Of a stretch of 64,000 nt of DNA, positions 25,945 through 34,467 are shown piece by piece. Under the pieces are notes generated by a model that saw only the letters and a list, made by a program, of their open reading frames with translations, was not told the origin of the DNA and did not search any database. Position numbers and translations under genes: made by a program. The stretch lies in assembly GCF_003967515.1 (NCBI RefSeq), contig NZ_BIFQ01000002.1, forward strand, positions 930,001 through 994,000, read 5' to 3'. Position 1 is the stretch's first letter; every line of letters begins with the position of its first letter. The stretch comes from Dictyobacter aurantiacus. Lineage in GTDB: Bacteria > Chloroflexota > Ktedonobacteria > Ktedonobacterales > Ktedonobacteraceae.

Positions 25945-27036
25945 ATGGAACGCGCAATATCCATGGAGCGCCTGACCACTCCCTGGGAGCGAATGACGAA
26001 TGAGAACTGGCTACTCCGCTTTATAGATTCGCTCCTGCGTGGTTGCGGACAGGTGATGTTCCAGAACAATCCTCTCACCGGCCTCTTATTTTTGGTTGGA
26101 ATCTTTGTTAATTCAGCGCTGCTGGGACTGGCCGGGATCATCGGGGTGGTGGTGAGTACCTTAACGGCGGTGGTGCTCAATGCGGACCGTGGTGCCGTTC
26201 GCGCGGGCCTCTTTGGCTACAATGGTATCCTGACGGGCATCGGGCTCGCCTTCTTCCTCAAGTGGAATCTCACCTTGCCGGTGTATATCATTCTGGCCAG
26301 CATCCTCAGCAGTATCGTAATGATGGCGCTGGTCAATATGCTGGGGCCACGCGATGTGCCAGCGCTGACCGCCCCCTTCGTGCTTACAACCTGGATCTTC
26401 CTGTTCGCCGTCTTTCTATTTAACCACCTGCAGCCGACGCAGGCGATACAACCCGCCTTGCTCAAGCCCAGCGCAGCGGTACAGACCGACCTCCGGCCGC
26501 TGCCGGGGTCACTGATAGGCGCGGGACTGACACCGCTCAATCTCGTGGAGGCCTTTTTCCGCGGCATCGGTGAGGTCTTCTTTCAGGACAATCTCCTTAC
26601 AGGCATCATATTTCTGGTCGCCATCCTCATCAACTCACGCATCTCAGCACTCTTTGCCGCGCTAGGCTCGCTGGTGGGAATGCTGACTGCGCTCTTCCTG
26701 CTGGGTGGCAACGGACACTGGATCTATCATGGTTTGTATGGTTTTAACGCAGTTCTAAGCGCGATCGCCATCGGTGGCGTCTTCTATGTTCTGACCTGGC
26801 AATCAGCGATTTATGCCCTGTTATGTGCCTTGATCTCAACGATTGCGATGGCCGCGATCAGCGTCCTGCTCTCGCCGCTTGGCATGCCCGCATTGACGGC
26901 CCCCTTCGTACTGAGCGCCTGGCTCTTCATCCTACCTCGGACCGGTTTCCAGGCCCTGCATCCCGTTAGCCTGGCGGATGTCACGAATCCTGAACGCATC
27001 CGCCACATGTATCAAGAGCATGCGCTGGCCCACTAA
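25945..27036 (+). CDS. Urea transporter (UT/SLC14 family)
   Basis: This 363-residue membrane protein has two homologous halves. QVMFQNNPLTGLLFLVGIFV is mirrored by EVFFQDNLLTGIIFLVAILI, and each half later has LTAPFVLTTWIFL or LTAPFVLSAWLFI. This duplicated pattern with the selectivity-filter region GLFGYNGILTGIGLA / GLYGFNAVLSAIAIG is diagnostic of urea channels. It provides passive uptake of urea and probably of formamide or acetamide, which have similar shape. It lies 82 bases after formamidase with the same direction. No urease gene is seen in the window. Confidence 0.93.
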   Translation: MERAISMERLTTPWERMTNENWLLRFIDSLLRGCGQVMFQNNPLTGLLFLVGIFVNSALLGLAGIIGVVVSTLTAVVLNADRGAVRAGLFGYNGILTGIGLAFFLKWNLTLPVYIILASILSSIVMMALVNMLGPRDVPALTAPFVLTTWIFLFAVFLFNHLQPTQAIQPALLKPSAAVQTDLRPLPGSLIGAGLTPLNLVEAFFRGIGEVFFQDNLLTGIIFLVAILINSRISALFAALGSLVGMLTALFLLGGNGHWIYHGLYGFNAVLSAIAIGGVFYVLTWQSAIYALLCALISTIAMAAISVLLSPLGMPALTAPFVLSAWLFILPRTGFQALHPVSLADVTNPERIRHMYQEHALAH

Positions 27037-27065
27037 AAGCGTTGTCCAGGTCTGGAACCAAAAAA

Positions 27066-27104
27066 GCAGAGGGGTATCGCGGGAGATACGCGATACCCCT
27101 CTGC
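27066..27104. terminator. Bidirectional hairpin between convergent genes
   Basis: Arms of 15 bp (27066-27080 and 27090-27104) lie between the stop of the urea channel and the stop of the femX-like gene. They are well placed to end both transcripts. Confidence 0.75.
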
Positions 27105-27110
27105 GAGGAG

Positions 27111-28505
27111 TTATATTTCGGGTTGCTCAGCCACCTTTTTCTGTTTTTTGGACTTTTTGATTGCCGGGAGTGGTGCTGTGGGGGCATCGACATCAAGGTC
27201 CGCGCCAATGGGCGGCGTTTTGGGGACACCGGTGGCAAAGTCGGCGCCGATAGCTGGTGTTTTGGGTACCTCGGCGGCAAAGTCGGCACCGATGGCTGGT
27301 GTTTTAGGTACTGCGGGGGCCGTCTTCGTGGCTTTGGCTGATTTCGTCGGTGTTTTAGGTGCCTCAGGGGCAACCTCCGTACCAGCAACAGGAGAGGATG
27401 CGGCAGCGGTTTTCTGGGCGGCTTCGCGAGCGGCTTTTTTCTCCTCGGCCTCCTTCAATTCTTTGGCTTTTCTCTTCGCGGCCTGCTGGCTATCGTACCA
27501 GTGCTTGCCGTCCAGCAACTTGCGATAGGCTTGATAGACAAGAGGACGGTAGACGAGATCTTGCGTCTCCAGGGAGCGCATGGCGTAGCCACCGAAGCCG
27601 CGTTTGAAGTTATAGACCCCATAGAGCTCGTTGCCTTCTTCCAATACATCGGGGATACCGCGTGAATTGAAATACCAGCAACCATGAGATTTAGCCCAGA
27701 GGATACGCTGCCACTGCAGCAAGTAGTTGACACGCATTTCGCGGGATTCATCGGAGGCCGCCTCGTACATATTCCAGCTCCAACGTCCCAGGCGTACCAC
27801 GATGGCGGCGGCGATGATGCGGTTGTCGTATTCCGCGATCAGCAGAGCGGCGTTGTCTTTGTACAGGCGCAAGAAATTCTCATAATATTCTTTGTTGAGC
27901 ACCATAAATTCGCTGCGCTCGCCGGTCTCACAATAGATACGGTAAAAGGCATCGATGGCGGACTGCTCATGACTCTCGCGAATAACCGTACTGGTACGTG
28001 CCGATGTACGGATATACTGGCGCGTCTTCTTATGCATTTTGGACATCAATTCCTGCTCATCACCACGGATATCGGTCACCCACTCGTGGCGCAAATGATG
28101 GGCATAGGGGATGGAGCGGAAACCGTAGTGGCGCAACGCGTTCAGCCAGGTCTTATCCCCATCGGGCACACCCGGCTCTATCTTCAGCATACAGGCGCCC
28201 CGCTTATGCGCCTCCGCCTTGACAAAATTAAGCAGAATCGTCATAGCTGGCGACGCGGGATTGTCGATAATGGGACCACGGGGAGCGTAAAAATAAGGGA
28301 CATGCAGACCGGGAACGGTAGATACAAGCACCAGCATAGCAGCGCAGAGCGAACCATCTTCATTCACCACCCCGACATGCAACGAATCGGCATGGCGCTT
28401 ACTCATCAGCTCACCCCACTCATACGTCTGGGTAAGATTACATAACTCCGACGCCGCCACAAAGTCATTCCATTGCTGGCGATCAGTAATGATTTGCGCC
28501 TTCAT
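27111..28505 (-). CDS. FemABX-type peptidoglycan bridge aminoacyltransferase
   Basis: The first 350 residues match the FemX/FemAB fold, two GNAT-like subdomains. Motifs are LTQTYEWGELMSKRHADSLH, HVPYFYAPRGPIID and KTRQYIRTSARTSTVIRES. NYLLQWQRILWAKSHGCWYF and RGIPDVLEEGNELYGVYNFK follow. These enzymes add amino acids from tRNA to the stem peptide of lipid II. Residues from about 365 onward are an unusual Ala/Lys/Glu coil and then a low-complexity tail. The tail holds three copies of a 14-residue unit (VPKTPAIGADFAAE and variants) and ends in a Lys-rich stretch. It may tether the enzyme. AAGGA precedes ATG 28505. Confidence 0.93.
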   Translation of the reverse strand: MKAQIITDRQQWNDFVAASELCNLTQTYEWGELMSKRHADSLHVGVVNEDGSLCAAMLVLVSTVPGLHVPYFYAPRGPIIDNPASPAMTILLNFVKAEAHKRGACMLKIEPGVPDGDKTWLNALRHYGFRSIPYAHHLRHEWVTDIRGDEQELMSKMHKKTRQYIRTSARTSTVIRESHEQSAIDAFYRIYCETGERSEFMVLNKEYYENFLRLYKDNAALLIAEYDNRIIAAAIVVRLGRWSWNMYEAASDESREMRVNYLLQWQRILWAKSHGCWYFNSRGIPDVLEEGNELYGVYNFKRGFGGYAMRSLETQDLVYRPLVYQAYRKLLDGKHWYDSQQAAKRKAKELKEAEEKKAAREAAQKTAAASSPVAGTEVAPEAPKTPTKSAKATKTAPAVPKTPAIGADFAAEVPKTPAIGADFATGVPKTPPIGADLDVDAPTAPLPAIKKSKKQKKVAEQPEI

Positions 28506-28930
28506 ATTTTAAATCCTTCTCTTCTTCATTAATTATGGTGATCAGAAAGTTTCTGAAAAAGCTATCAAAACCAGATATGGAGAAATACCGCACTCTCAAA
28601 AACAAGAACGCCATACGTCCATAAATTTATATATTGTTTCGGGAAAGCACGCAAAGATATAGCTCTAAGGTCCTCTTATAAAAAGACTGATAGAAGACAA
28701 ACATGCTAATTTGAGAGAGTTGGTGCCCTGTCACGCGTGACAGGGCACCAACTCTCTCAAATTAGCATGTATAGAAGACTATTAGCTTTGAGGGGTATAG
28801 CGGAAGATAAGAACTATATGAACGACACGCGGTGCTTCCGTAAAGTATCCGAGATGACAACCCATCAGGTGAGCTCATTTTATACCAGGGTGAAATGGTT
28901 TAAGGTAGGACCGACGATCAACGGCAATAA
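28506..28930. other. Gap holding a 70-bp palindrome
   Basis: Upstream of femX the gap has no coding frame that I accept. It contains the palindrome at 28701-28770, described separately, and AT-rich sequence on both sides. Confidence 0.6.
28701..28770. repeat. Exact 70-bp palindrome without spacer
   Basis: Every base of 28701-28735 pairs with 28736-28770; the centre is TCACGCGTGA. TAGAAGAC occurs directly on both sides (28691-28698 and 28772-28779), as a target-site duplication would. The arms contain GAGAGTTGGTGC, also seen in the hairpin at 35452. Confidence 0.85.
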
Positions 28931-28960
28931 AAAAACACAGGTGTGTTTACCTGTGTTTTT
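28931..28960 (-). terminator. Intrinsic terminator of the sigma-factor operon
   Basis: On the minus strand a 12-bp stem including ACACAGGT is followed by GTTTTTTTATT. It begins at the stop codon of the small gene behind the ECF sigma factor, a classic rho-independent terminator. Confidence 0.85.
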
Positions 28961-29177
28961 AAGAAAGCTGATCGTAGGTATCGTCCGAGAAGAAGAAGTC
29001 AAAACCTTGCCACTGGGATAAAGGTTTGGGCTGCGGCAAGGCAGATACTGCATTCATAATACGCGCAACCATATCTTCAGGTGGATTGGCTTGCAAGCCA
29101 TTGATAAACAGTTCATCTAACTCGGCGTCGTTTAACTCTACATCGGTATTTAAGAAATCTAAAGAAACGTCGTTCAT
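28959..29177 (-). CDS. Small acidic protein behind ECF sigma factor
   Basis: ATG 29177 (MNDVSLDFLNTDVELND) has GAGGGAAGG upstream and gives 72 residues. It is acidic, with a helix-prone middle (LDELFINGLQANPPEDMVAR) and a Trp/Phe-rich end (WQGFDFFFSDDTYDQLS). There are no cysteines and no membrane helix. Its position after the sigma gene, before a shared terminator, suggests a partner such as a short anti-sigma or co-regulator. The segment PPEDMVARIMNAVSALPQP resembles the start of the cytosolic part of some anti-sigma factors. That function is inferred only. Confidence 0.7.
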   Translation of the reverse strand: MNDVSLDFLNTDVELNDAELDELFINGLQANPPEDMVARIMNAVSALPQPKPLSQWQGFDFFFSDDTYDQLS

Positions 29178-29295
29178 ACTAACCTTCCCTCTTATGCTCA
29201 TCGTTGTAATCGTCTGGTTTTAATACGATAAAGATAAGAAGGAAGTTTCAGATTTCCAAGCTTAAGATTAGAAAACTTAAAAATGTCGGAGAAAA

Positions 29296-29931
29296 TTAAG
29301 ATGCTGAGTGCGCGGTCCTGGGCTGCCAGTGCTGGGACATTGAAGCACGCAGCAATGGACGAGCACGCTGGAAGTATGTCTTCGCGGTCGCCTCGGGCAT
29401 GCTTAGCGTCTTGCCAATCTCAGCAAAGCTTAACTGAGAAGTGTAGCGCAGCAACACCACCATGCGAAATTTGGGGGGGAGTACATCAATCGCCTCGCGC
29501 AATTTAGATTTTAAATCGCTGCGCTCAGCCAGTTCATCGGGTAACGGACCACCATCAGGAATGATAGCCAACGGAGAGAGTTCCTCGTCGTCATGCGCGG
29601 ACTCTAACTCGGAAAAGTGGATGGCGCGTTTGCGACGCAGTTCATCCAGGCAACGATTGCGGGCTACCTGGAACAGCCAGGCTTTCAGAGGCTCACCTGT
29701 TCGCAGAGTGGGCATCGAAATATACAGCTGTGTAAACACCTGCTGAGAAACATCACATGCCTGATCATAATCATTGAGCAAATGGCAGATAAAGTTAAAG
29801 ATAGGTGTATTATAGCGACGGACTAACATTTCAAACGCGGCCTGATCGCCTGCAAGAGTTTGTTTTACCAGAGTACCATCAGAATATTCTGTATTTTGCA
29901 TATTATTTTTTGTGTGTTCCCGAACTTGCAT
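29296..29931 (-). CDS. ECF-type RNA polymerase sigma factor
   Basis: I choose ATG 29931 (MQVREHTKNNMQNTEYS), which has GAGG eight bases upstream, giving 211 residues. Region 2 reads FEMLVRRYNTPIFNFICHLL then DYDQACDVSQQVFTQLYISM, and WLFQVARNRCLDELRRKR includes the -10-binding helix. Region 4 is LPPKFRMVVLLRYTSQLSFA with the helix-turn-helix PEATAKTYFQRARPLL. It is a sigma70-family group 4 factor. Target promoters are unknown. It lies 118 bases before the small acidic gene, which may modulate it. Confidence 0.95.
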   Translation of the reverse strand: MQVREHTKNNMQNTEYSDGTLVKQTLAGDQAAFEMLVRRYNTPIFNFICHLLNDYDQACDVSQQVFTQLYISMPTLRTGEPLKAWLFQVARNRCLDELRRKRAIHFSELESAHDDEELSPLAIIPDGGPLPDELAERSDLKSKLREAIDVLPPKFRMVVLLRYTSQLSFAEIGKTLSMPEATAKTYFQRARPLLRASMSQHWQPRTAHSAS

Positions 29932-30205
29932 TTCATCAACCTCACTTTCTTTCGTCCCCCATAGCATAGATTTTTTATGAGCATAATGCAAGCATTTTTG
30001 GGGGTTATAAGCTCTTCTATAAGGGAGTCTAAGCATAAACTTAGGAAATTAAAAACATCCTTAACGGAACCTGAGAAAATTCTAATCTTCCAGGCTTTTA
30101 CGCTAAGGATGTCTTATAAGTGAGGTCATCTTATGTTTGATTACGGATGGGGGGAGGATTCAGATACAATCGGTTTTAGGCCGTGAGCCAGAGCAAACCG
30201 CGCGA

Positions 30206-30751
30206 TCAAAGCGGCAACAGTAAGAAGCGCTCACGCTCAGTCACCGTCTGGGCTAGTTGCCGCGTCATCTGCTGTAACGCGCCGCTCTGCTGAGACCAGT
30301 CCTCGGGGGTCATACGCGAGACGTATTGATAGATCTGTTCGCTAGCACGCACAAGGGTCAGATCAAAATTGAGCAGCCGCATCAGGAGGGATTGCTCCTG
30401 GCGGAAACGCCACCAGATACGATCCTGAGAAGGGACCGCCATGCCGCGAATACCAGATTCGACTTTCGCCAGCGCCTGCTGGGCAGCCTCGATGGCGCGC
30501 AGCTGCGCCATAGCTTCTTGAGGTGGATCGGGATTGGCCCGCGTCAGAGGAGGGACAAAGCGGGTATGGTAGTCGCTGCGCAACTGTGCGAGCGTAGATA
30601 CCGCCTGCGCAAGAAAATATGAGGCACGCTCACGCACCAGTAGATCATCCGCGCGTGCCTGGTTGGTCTGATTATAAAAGTTATACCCATATCCGGTGAG
30701 TAACAATTGGAGCTGTTGTATGAGCGCGTTGTCGGATGGCTGTGAACTCAT
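30206..30751 (-). CDS. Helical protein of unknown function, partner of SPFH protein
   Basis: This 181-residue protein has no signal peptide or membrane segment and appears almost wholly alpha-helical. It has long amphipathic stretches (ERASYFLAQAVSTLAQLRSD, AMAQLRAIEAAQQALAKVES) and a Trp-rich patch (QDRIWWRFRQEQSLLMRL). I do not recognise the family. It lies 75 bases downstream of the SPFH-domain gene on the same strand and has AGGAGAAA before ATG 30751. The two are probably co-expressed and may form a complex. Confidence 0.8.
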   Translation of the reverse strand: MSSQPSDNALIQQLQLLLTGYGYNFYNQTNQARADDLLVRERASYFLAQAVSTLAQLRSDYHTRFVPPLTRANPDPPQEAMAQLRAIEAAQQALAKVESGIRGMAVPSQDRIWWRFRQEQSLLMRLLNFDLTLVRASEQIYQYVSRMTPEDWSQQSGALQQMTRQLAQTVTERERFLLLPL

Positions 30752-30826
30752 CTTACTTTCTCCTGATACATGGGCAAGCGTGTCCTACACACTACTTGCC
30801 CATTGTCTGTGATCACGATGATTGAT

Positions 30827-31705
30827 TTAGCGCGGAGGATTGGGCGCGGATACCTGTGCGGATGCGGGGGCCCTTACAGAATTGGGTGAGACGTAGTGAT
30901 CGGCGTTCGTAGTAGGCTGCACACCGCTGACATTGAAGGGCTGGCCGATCGCCATATTAGGAGCTGAAACAATCCCCTTCTCCGCCATCAACATCGCGGT
31001 ATAGTAACGTACCGCATCTATCTCGCTCAAGCCGAACGCTTTCAACGAGATAAGTGCCTTCATGCGCTCATCTCGGGGGAACACCAGGACCTTCACCGTG
31101 TTCAGCGCAATCCCATAAATGGACAGAAACTGTTGCAGGTGTTGAAATACAATCTGTGACAGATCGTGAATCTTCTCATTGACAGATTCAAGAGGAGTGA
31201 TCTGCACGACCTGGTTAACGGCCTGCTCGATAACGGGTCCAGCGTACGCGTTAATCTCTTGCGTCGTCAACGCGTGCCCCCGGTAGGGCATATGCTGGAC
31301 AAGCTGTACCGCGGCCTCGCGCGTCTCAACGTGAATATAGTAGTCGACGCTGTACACCATCTCGGCCATTTCGCGCGAGAGCGCCATGCCTCCGGTTTTT
31401 AACACAAGCTTGGCACGGTTAATGTAGAGCGCCTCATACTGCCACGGACTCTGACCGCCATAGAAGGCCTGTTGCATCGAACCGAACAGGGGGCGATCAG
31501 GCGTCTGGACGGTATATTGTCCTGTTTCGTAGACATTAAGAATCGCTCCACGTGACTTGAGGACGCAAAAGTGGTTGCTCTCGACGGTCAGCAGCGAGCC
31601 ATTCATGATCCCATTGTGGGGATAGTGCCAGAGGAGAATATCTGGCCCCATCATTTCCTCACCATTTTCAGTCAAAGTTGAAATCACGTTACGGATGCCA
31701 GTCAT
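30827..31705 (-). CDS. SPFH/Band 7-domain protein
   Basis: This 292-residue protein shows an SPFH-like region. It starts with ILLWHYPHNGIMNGSLLTVE and VLKSRGAILNVYETGQYTVQ, then a strand-rich core (VDYYIHVETREAAVQLV) and a helical part (ESVNEKIHDLSQIVFQHLQQ). The order resembles YdjI/virion-core-like SPFH proteins. A C-terminal proline/serine-rich tail follows residue about 255. There is no TM helix. SPFH proteins usually scaffold membranes or oligomerise. Here the partner is the helical gene 75 bases downstream. AGGAGG precedes ATG 31705. Confidence 0.86.
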   Translation of the reverse strand: MTGIRNVISTLTENGEEMMGPDILLWHYPHNGIMNGSLLTVESNHFCVLKSRGAILNVYETGQYTVQTPDRPLFGSMQQAFYGGQSPWQYEALYINRAKLVLKTGGMALSREMAEMVYSVDYYIHVETREAAVQLVQHMPYRGHALTTQEINAYAGPVIEQAVNQVVQITPLESVNEKIHDLSQIVFQHLQQFLSIYGIALNTVKVLVFPRDERMKALISLKAFGLSEIDAVRYYTAMLMAEKGIVSAPNMAIGQPFNVSGVQPTTNADHYVSPNSVRAPASAQVSAPNPPR

Positions 31706-31939
31706 ACATAACCTCCTGTTGCCTCAGACGCACTTTCTGCTTTTCTGAATAAATGCTACAGTAAATGTGTGGACACAACATGCAGCAAAAATGATTAATT
31801 TAAGTGCCATTCATGAGAATAGCGCTTATTGATTACCGAGCAAACAAAGCTCATCACTATTTATATCAACGCTCAAACAGCTGTGTTATCAAACACGAAA
31901 AATCACCCCCTGGTAAGCACTATGGCGGTGTTTGATTCT

Positions 31940-32095
31940 CACCATTGTGGGGCACATGAGCGCTCCCGCACGCGCAGCCGCCTACGCGGCCGCACCGGTT
32001 TTGTATGTTGGTGCACGCAGGGCGCGAATGCGCCCTGCGTGCACCAACATACAACGAACTTCTGAGCATGGCAAATGCGAAAGCTCATACAGATT
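31940..32095. repeat. Class A element, full copy
   Basis: Left module GTGGGGCACATGAGCGCTCC, CGCAGCCGCCTACGCGGCCG and the CGGTTTTG box precede 25-bp perfect arms (32001-32025 and 32030-32054). The loop is GAAT with GCGC on both sides. A right module (GAACTTCTGAGCATGGCAAA, TGCGAAAGCTC) follows. It lies in the divergent gap between the SPFH gene and the ArsB-like permease. Confidence 0.85.
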
Positions 32096-32397
32096 GTCGG
32101 CGATATTTATGAGAATCAAACGCTATCTATATCTCATGATCATCGCCTGCAGCCCGGCTGATTTTTCGCGACGGCGGTGCTCACGAGTCTTTGGTGTGCT
32201 GGTACAGCAAGGGCGCACGTCCCCCAGGGTGACGAGAGTCAGATACACTCTATGGATACGAAAAAGCATTGATGAGATAGGCAAAGTACCCGGAATCAGC
32301 TTAAGCTCAACTCCAATAGTCAGGCACTCCAACTTTTTTTCTCAGCTTGACGTGTTATAAACGCAACCTATAATCTGTGCTGTAAGGAAAATAAAAC
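32096..32397. other. Remaining leader of the permease gene
   Basis: About 300 bases with no supportable coding frame. A GACGAGAGTCA fragment near 32231 matches the outer edge of class A modules. AAGGAAA at 32382 is the ribosome site of the permease. Confidence 0.45.
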
Positions 32398-33705
32398 ATG
32401 GCACTTCTCTTTCATCTGTCGAACCAGGTACGTACGATACTTATCGCCATCATTACAATCGTGACCTTGCTCGGCATTATGTTACGGCCCTGGAAAATGA
32501 ATGAAGCGCAGGTGGCCCTGCTGGGGGCCACTCTTTTATTGCTACTGGGATTGATTACGCCACAAAGGGCGCTGGTCACGCTGGTCGGTGACTGGAATAC
32601 CTTCTTTTTCTTTCTCGGCATGATGAGCCTTTCCGCGCTGGCCGAGGTGGCGGGTTTATTCGACTGGCTGGCCTTCCAGGCGGCCCGGCTCTCGCACAAC
32701 AGCGCCCGGCGCCTCTTCTTTAATACCTTCTTACTGGGCAGCCTGATCTCGATGTTTCTCTCAAACGACGCCACCGCCCTGATCCTGACACCGATCGTCT
32801 ACACGCTGGTAACCCGGCTCAGGCTACCGATCCTGCCCTTTCTCTTTGCCTGCACATTCATTGCCGACACCGCATCCTTCCTCTTACCGGTCAGCAATCC
32901 GATCAACATCATCGTCACATCCCGCTTCCCGCTGGACCTGTGGACCTTTCTGCGTCTGCTCTTGCTGCCATCGCTGCTGGTGATCGGCCTCAACATCGGC
33001 ATCTTCTTCGTCCTCTATCGCAGGCAGCTAAGCGGGCACTTCGATCTCAAGCGTCTCCCTGATTTAGAAGAGACCATCGGACACAAAACCTACTTCCGCT
33101 ATACCTGCGGGGTCCTGATCTGCGTTGGCGTCGCCTATATCGTGGCATCCGCCATCCAGTTCCCCCTCTCGCTCGTCACGCTGGGTGGAGCCCTGCTGCT
33201 GCTCATTGGTGCGCTCGGCTGGAAACAGATCACCATTCCGAAGCTGGGCCAACAGCTCTCCTGGAGCATCTTTGGATTTATCGCTGGCATGTTCATAGTT
33301 GTACAGGCGCTGGAAAACACCGGTCTGACGACGCAGTTTGGGCAACTCCTGCTTCACCTGTCGGGCAACACGCCCTTTGGAGCGGTAATGGTGGGAACGC
33401 TGGGATCGGCGCTGGGCACCAACCTGATCAACAACGTGCCGATGGCCGTCGTACTCACGTCATCACTGCAGAGCGTGCAGCACTCCTCGCTAGCTGTCCA
33501 GCATGGCTTCGTGGCCGCCACCATCTTCGGCTGCGATCTGGGACCCAACCTGACGACGGTGGGCTCGCTGGCCACCGTCCTCTGGCTGCTCATCCTGCGT
33601 CAGCGCAACCTGGACGTTTCCAGCTGGGATTACTTTAAAGTCGGCATTATTACAACACCGCTTCTGCTCATCGTAGGTGCTCTGGCCATCTGGCTCTTGC
33701 TCTGA
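32398..33705 (+). CDS. ArsB/SLC13-type anion permease
   Basis: This 435-residue membrane protein has about ten to twelve helices. It shows two inverted-repeat-like regions: FFFFLGMMSLSALAEVAGLF with LISMFLSNDATALILTPIV, and IFGFIAGMFIVVQALENTGL with GTNLINNVPMAVVLTSSLQS. The paired hairpins ending in SNDATALILTP and NLINNVPMAV are the signature of the ion transporter superfamily (ArsB, NhaD, CitMHS). The exported or imported anion is uncertain; ArsB-like annotation is common for this type. No arsR or arsC gene lies next to it. It stands before a USP gene. Confidence 0.88.
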   Translation: MALLFHLSNQVRTILIAIITIVTLLGIMLRPWKMNEAQVALLGATLLLLLGLITPQRALVTLVGDWNTFFFFLGMMSLSALAEVAGLFDWLAFQAARLSHNSARRLFFNTFLLGSLISMFLSNDATALILTPIVYTLVTRLRLPILPFLFACTFIADTASFLLPVSNPINIIVTSRFPLDLWTFLRLLLLPSLLVIGLNIGIFFVLYRRQLSGHFDLKRLPDLEETIGHKTYFRYTCGVLICVGVAYIVASAIQFPLSLVTLGGALLLLIGALGWKQITIPKLGQQLSWSIFGFIAGMFIVVQALENTGLTTQFGQLLLHLSGNTPFGAVMVGTLGSALGTNLINNVPMAVVLTSSLQSVQHSSLAVQHGFVAATIFGCDLGPNLTTVGSLATVLWLLILRQRNLDVSSWDYFKVGIITTPLLLIVGALAIWLLL

Positions 33706-33814
33706 ACAGGGTTGGCAACAGCACGATATCCGCTGGTTATTCGTATTCAAAATAACAACGCCGTACACAGATACATACAGCGCGGTAATATCCAACAATG
33801 CAAAGGGGGATAAG

Positions 33815-34300
33815 ATGCGTATTCTCGGTTGTCTGGATGGAACAAATAGCGAACAGATACAGCAGGCCATTAACAGATTGGTCAATAGCAATGAGGCCGT
33901 GATCGGGTTGATCTATGTCATAGATACACGCCCACGCGACGAGATCGGGCGCAAGCGCTCGCAGTTGCTGAGGCCATTACGATCGCCCATGCCACAGGCA
34001 GAGCGCATTGAGGCGGCGGAACTGGCGGCGGCCCAGGATATTTTCTACGAGGGCAAGCTCAACCTGCCGCAAGCCGAGACCATACAGCGGCAGGGGCGGC
34101 CAGAGTTGGAGATCGTCAATACGGCCGCCGCCTGGAACGCCGACCTGATCGTGATCGGGACCCGCTCTTTCCAGCATCTGGCACCCGCCATCGGTCCCAA
34201 ATCGGTCGGGCATATCGCCCGCTTTGTTCTCGATCACGCTCCCTGCCCCGTCCTGCTGGTGCGCCCGGCCGACAGCCATGGCTTTCCCATTGATCGTTAA
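33815..34300 (+). CDS. Universal stress protein (UspA fold)
   Basis: ATG 33815 with GGGGG upstream gives 161 residues. The fold is shown by MRILGCLDGTNSEQIQQAIN, an N-terminal nucleotide-binding strand with Asp8. The C-terminal ATP-binding loop is LIVIGTRSFQHLAPAIGPKS, followed by FVLDHAPCPVLLVRP. The loop G-x2-G-x9-G(S/T) is only partly conserved (GTRSFQHLAPAIGPKSVGH), so ATP binding is uncertain. It lies 110 bases after the permease. Confidence 0.88.
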   Translation: MRILGCLDGTNSEQIQQAINRLVNSNEAVIGLIYVIDTRPRDEIGRKRSQLLRPLRSPMPQAERIEAAELAAAQDIFYEGKLNLPQAETIQRQGRPELEIVNTAAAWNADLIVIGTRSFQHLAPAIGPKSVGHIARFVLDHAPCPVLLVRPADSHGFPIDR

Positions 34301-34421
34301 CGCGTCTGTTCGATTAGCTGTCGAGGGCGCTCAAGAACCAATATTTTCAACCGAAAAGCATCCCATCCATTGGTTCAGCATGCTTTGGGAACGGTCACGT
34401 GTTTGGGAACGTGAGCGCCCG

Positions 34422-34467
34422 GGAACGGGCCGCTTTGCGGCAAAGCCGGAGCGAGCCCGGCACCTAC
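34422..34467. repeat. Class B terminus fragment, copy 3
   Basis: GGGAACGGGCCGCTTTGCGG, CAAAGCCGGAGCGAGCCCGG and CACCTACG match one end of the class B units; the opposite end is missing. The inverted GTAG contributes the stop codon of the next gene on the minus strand. Confidence 0.7.
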
